DNA of 7,690 bases from NCBI GenBank assembly GCA_024691265.1, contig JAILNT010000324.1:1-7690 (forward strand), in the 5' to 3' direction. This stretch comes from Treponema sp. Its GTDB lineage: Bacteria; Spirochaetota; Spirochaetia; Treponematales; Treponemataceae. This document shows positions 5,604-7,690 of this stretch, one piece after another. How positions within the stretch are numbered: the stretch's first letter is position 1; the number at the start of each line of letters is the position of its first letter. Position numbers and translations under genes: made by a program. A model generated the notes under the pieces. The model did not search any database and was not told where the DNA came from. It was given only the letters and a program-made list of their open reading frames with translations.

Positions 5604-7690
5604 ATGAGCAATATAGACGAATATCTTTCGGTACTTAATCCGGAACAGAAAGAAGCTGTTATGCATACTGCATCTCCTCTACTTATTTTGGCAGGTGCTG
5701 GTAGTGGCAAAACTCGTGTAATTACTACAAAGATTGCCTATTTAATTTCAGAAAAGGCTGTAAATCCAGAATCAATACTGGCAGTAACATTTACCAAAAA
5801 AGCTGCAAATGAGATGAAGGAGAGGGCTGTTGCCTTAGATGAAAGGGCTTCTTATTCTATGATAAAGACTTTTCATTCTTTTGGAGCCTGGTTTTTAAGG
5901 CGTTATGCATTGCTTGCTGGTCTGGATAGTAATTTTACAGTGTTTGATGATGATGCTGTGATTGCTCTTATAAAAGAAGCGAATCCAAATATTGATAAAA
6001 AACATGCAGACAAGTATGCAAAGAAGATTGCTCTTGCAAAAGATTATTGTCTTACTCCTGATTCTCCTGACTTGTGCAGTTTTCTTAATATAAGTGAGGA
6101 ATTCAGAACTATATATGCTAATTATGAAGCAAGAAAAAAGCTTAATGGTAACGTCGATTTTGGAGACCTTATATTAATGCCTGTTACATTAATGCAGCAG
6201 AATGCGGAAGTGCGGGAATACATGCACAGGCGTTTTCGTGTTGTCATGGTTGATGAGTATCAGGATAGTAATATTGCTCAATTTAATTTGTTGAAGCTAC
6301 TTTCAGGTGTTGAAGAAAATGCCGGAGTCTATGTATGTGTAGTAGGCGATGATGACCAGTCTATATATAAGTTTAGGGGTGCTGAAGTTCAAAATATTCT
6401 CACCTTCCAAGATAATTTTCCAAATACGAAGCTTATTAGACTTGAAAAGAATTACCGTTCTACTTCGCAAATATTACAAGCTGCAGAGTCTGTAGTTAGT
6501 CATAATGAAGGAAGATTAGGAAAAAATCTAACTTCCATGAAAGGAAATGGTTCTAAGCCAACTCTTGTGTTTTTAGATAATCAATTTACGGAAGCTAGAT
6601 TCTGTGCTGATTTAATTGAGGTTGAGAAAAGTAAAAAGAATGTCCCTTATAATAATTGGGCTATTCTTTACAGGACAAATGCACAGTCTCTTTTGTTTGA
6701 AACTGAGTTTTTGCACAGAAAAATTCCTTATGTTATAGTTGGGTCTTTGAAATTTTATGAACGTGAAGAAATAAAAGATGCTGTAGCTCTTTTGTCTTTA
6801 GTCGCAAATCCAAAAAATGAAGTAGCATTCAGGAGGATTATTAATAAACCGGTAAGAGGTATAGGTAAAAAAAGTCAGGACAATATAATAACTGCAGCTT
6901 TTGCATCTTCTTCAAATCTTTTTGAGCTTGATGATGTTAAGCTTACAAAGAAAGCTTTGTCGAGTTATAAAGATTTTTGTACGGCTATAAAAGATAGTGC
7001 AAGTCTTTTAGATAATAAGAATAAATATCCTGATAAAAATCTTTCAAAGTTTGTGAAAGCAATAATAGAGAAGACTGGTATATATGAATACCATAATAGC
7101 CATGATATGTCAGACGGTACTAGAAAAGTATCGAATCTGGAAGAGCTTGAGAATAGTGCAATATTATATCCGCTTACAATGTCTGGTCTCGTAGATTTCC
7201 TTGACCACATTGAATTAGACCGTACGCTTGAGAGTGAAAATGATAATGACAAGCCGAAAGATTTTGTTACGCTGATAACTTTGCATAATACAAAAGGTTT
7301 GGAGTATAACAGAGTTATAATTACAGGCATGGAAGAAGGAATCTTCCCTAGAGAAGATAAGATAGGTGAGGAACTTGAAGAAGAAAGACGCCTTTTGTAT
7401 GTAGGTATAACAAGGGCTAAAGATGCCTTGTATTTTACAAGCTGCCGGCAAAGGTCTATGTATGGCAATTTTGATGTACAAATGCAAATAAGCCCTTTCC
7501 TTTTGGAAATTGACAGAAATAATCTACGTGTACTAGGTACTGTCCCTTATGCTTTTTCTAGAAATGATATGTCTGATTCTGCCATGGAAAGCTTAAAATG
7601 GAAATGTGGTATAAAAGTCCATGATGATGAATATGGTGATGGCTATATTGAAAAAGCTTATAGTTCTCCAGAAGGAGAATGGGTAATAGA
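5604..7690 (+). CDS. uvrD: UvrD/PcrA-type superfamily 1 DNA helicase, 3' end cut off by the window
   Basis: This is a 3'-to-5' DNA helicase of the UvrD/Rep/PcrA group, used in repair and in clearing proteins from DNA during replication. About 695 codons are open to the window edge with no stop. Motifs in order: Q motif LNPEQKEAV (11-19), Walker A AGAGSGKT (30-37), Ia VTFTKKAANEMKER (61-74), Ib TFHSFG (89-94), Walker B VDEYQD (216-221), III VVGDDDQSIYKFRGAE (246-261), IV LEKNYRST (280-287), V TLHNTKGLEY (559-568) and VI EEERRLLYVGITRAK (592-606). The GIKVHDDEYGDG segment (669-680) matches the start of the C-terminal Tudor-like domain of PcrA/UvrD that binds RNA polymerase, so only a short piece is missing. 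An in-frame TGA at 5598 and the early Q motif fix the ATG at 5604. There is no clear Shine-Dalgarno. A terminator lies directly upstream, so it is probably transcribed separately from rimO. Confidence 0.96.
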   Translation, partial: MSNIDEYLSVLNPEQKEAVMHTASPLLILAGAGSGKTRVITTKIAYLISEKAVNPESILAVTFTKKAANEMKERAVALDERASYSMIKTFHSFGAWFLRRYALLAGLDSNFTVFDDDAVIALIKEANPNIDKKHADKYAKKIALAKDYCLTPDSPDLCSFLNISEEFRTIYANYEARKKLNGNVDFGDLILMPVTLMQQNAEVREYMHRRFRVVMVDEYQDSNIAQFNLLKLLSGVEENAGVYVCVVGDDDQSIYKFRGAEVQNILTFQDNFPNTKLIRLEKNYRSTSQILQAAESVVSHNEGRLGKNLTSMKGNGSKPTLVFLDNQFTEARFCADLIEVEKSKKNVPYNNWAILYRTNAQSLLFETEFLHRKIPYVIVGSLKFYEREEIKDAVALLSLVANPKNEVAFRRIINKPVRGIGKKSQDNIITAAFASSSNLFELDDVKLTKKALSSYKDFCTAIKDSASLLDNKNKYPDKNLSKFVKAIIEKTGIYEYHNSHDMSDGTRKVSNLEELENSAILYPLTMSGLVDFLDHIELDRTLESENDNDKPKDFVTLITLHNTKGLEYNRVIITGMEEGIFPREDKIGEELEEERRLLYVGITRAKDALYFTSCRQRSMYGNFDVQMQISPFLLEIDRNNLRVLGTVPYAFSRNDMSDSAMESLKWKCGIKVHDDEYGDGYIEKAYSSPEGEWVI

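Noticed and set aside
6965..7487. Overlapping - strand open frames opposite uvrD
   Set aside because: They lie opposite conserved helicase motifs V and VI, and their Ser- and Ile-rich products have no domain signal.

Overview
The window is a compact, AT-rich stretch of bacterial chromosome with five protein genes, all on the + strand. The mix points to a spirochaete, most likely a Treponema. The clues are a LolA-type lipoprotein carrier next to a RodZ-like helix-turn-helix membrane protein, followed by rimO and a UvrD/PcrA helicase, plus low GC and spirochaete-like variants of family motifs. This assignment is inference, because the window holds no rRNA or other marker.

Layout. Positions 1-180 are a very AT-rich leader with small palindromes, a candidate promoter (121-149) and a good ribosome binding site. 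Then come ftsH (181-2271), lolA (2268-2930, ATGA overlap with ftsH), a RodZ-like protein (2941-4032) and rimO (3995-5521, overlapping the gene before it). Overlaps and very short gaps make these four look like one transcription unit. It ends at a clear intrinsic terminator at 5555-5590. uvrD/pcrA starts at 5604, only 13 bases after the terminator, and runs off the right edge with about 695 codons visible.

Function. The first three genes act on the cell envelope: membrane-protein quality control (FtsH), transport of lipoproteins across the periplasm (LolA), and a probable link between the MreB cytoskeleton and the envelope (RodZ-like). RimO modifies ribosomal protein S12 and UvrD/PcrA acts in DNA repair and replication, so the cluster mixes housekeeping roles. 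I see no mobile element, CRISPR array, tRNA, rRNA or sign of recent transfer.

No new defence or mobile system is visible. The points most worth a second look are: a uvrD start that lacks a Shine-Dalgarno and lies just below a -10-like hexamer inside the terminator; a calcium-loop-like motif and a possible domain duplication in the RodZ-like protein; and the insert, tail and motif changes in RimO.
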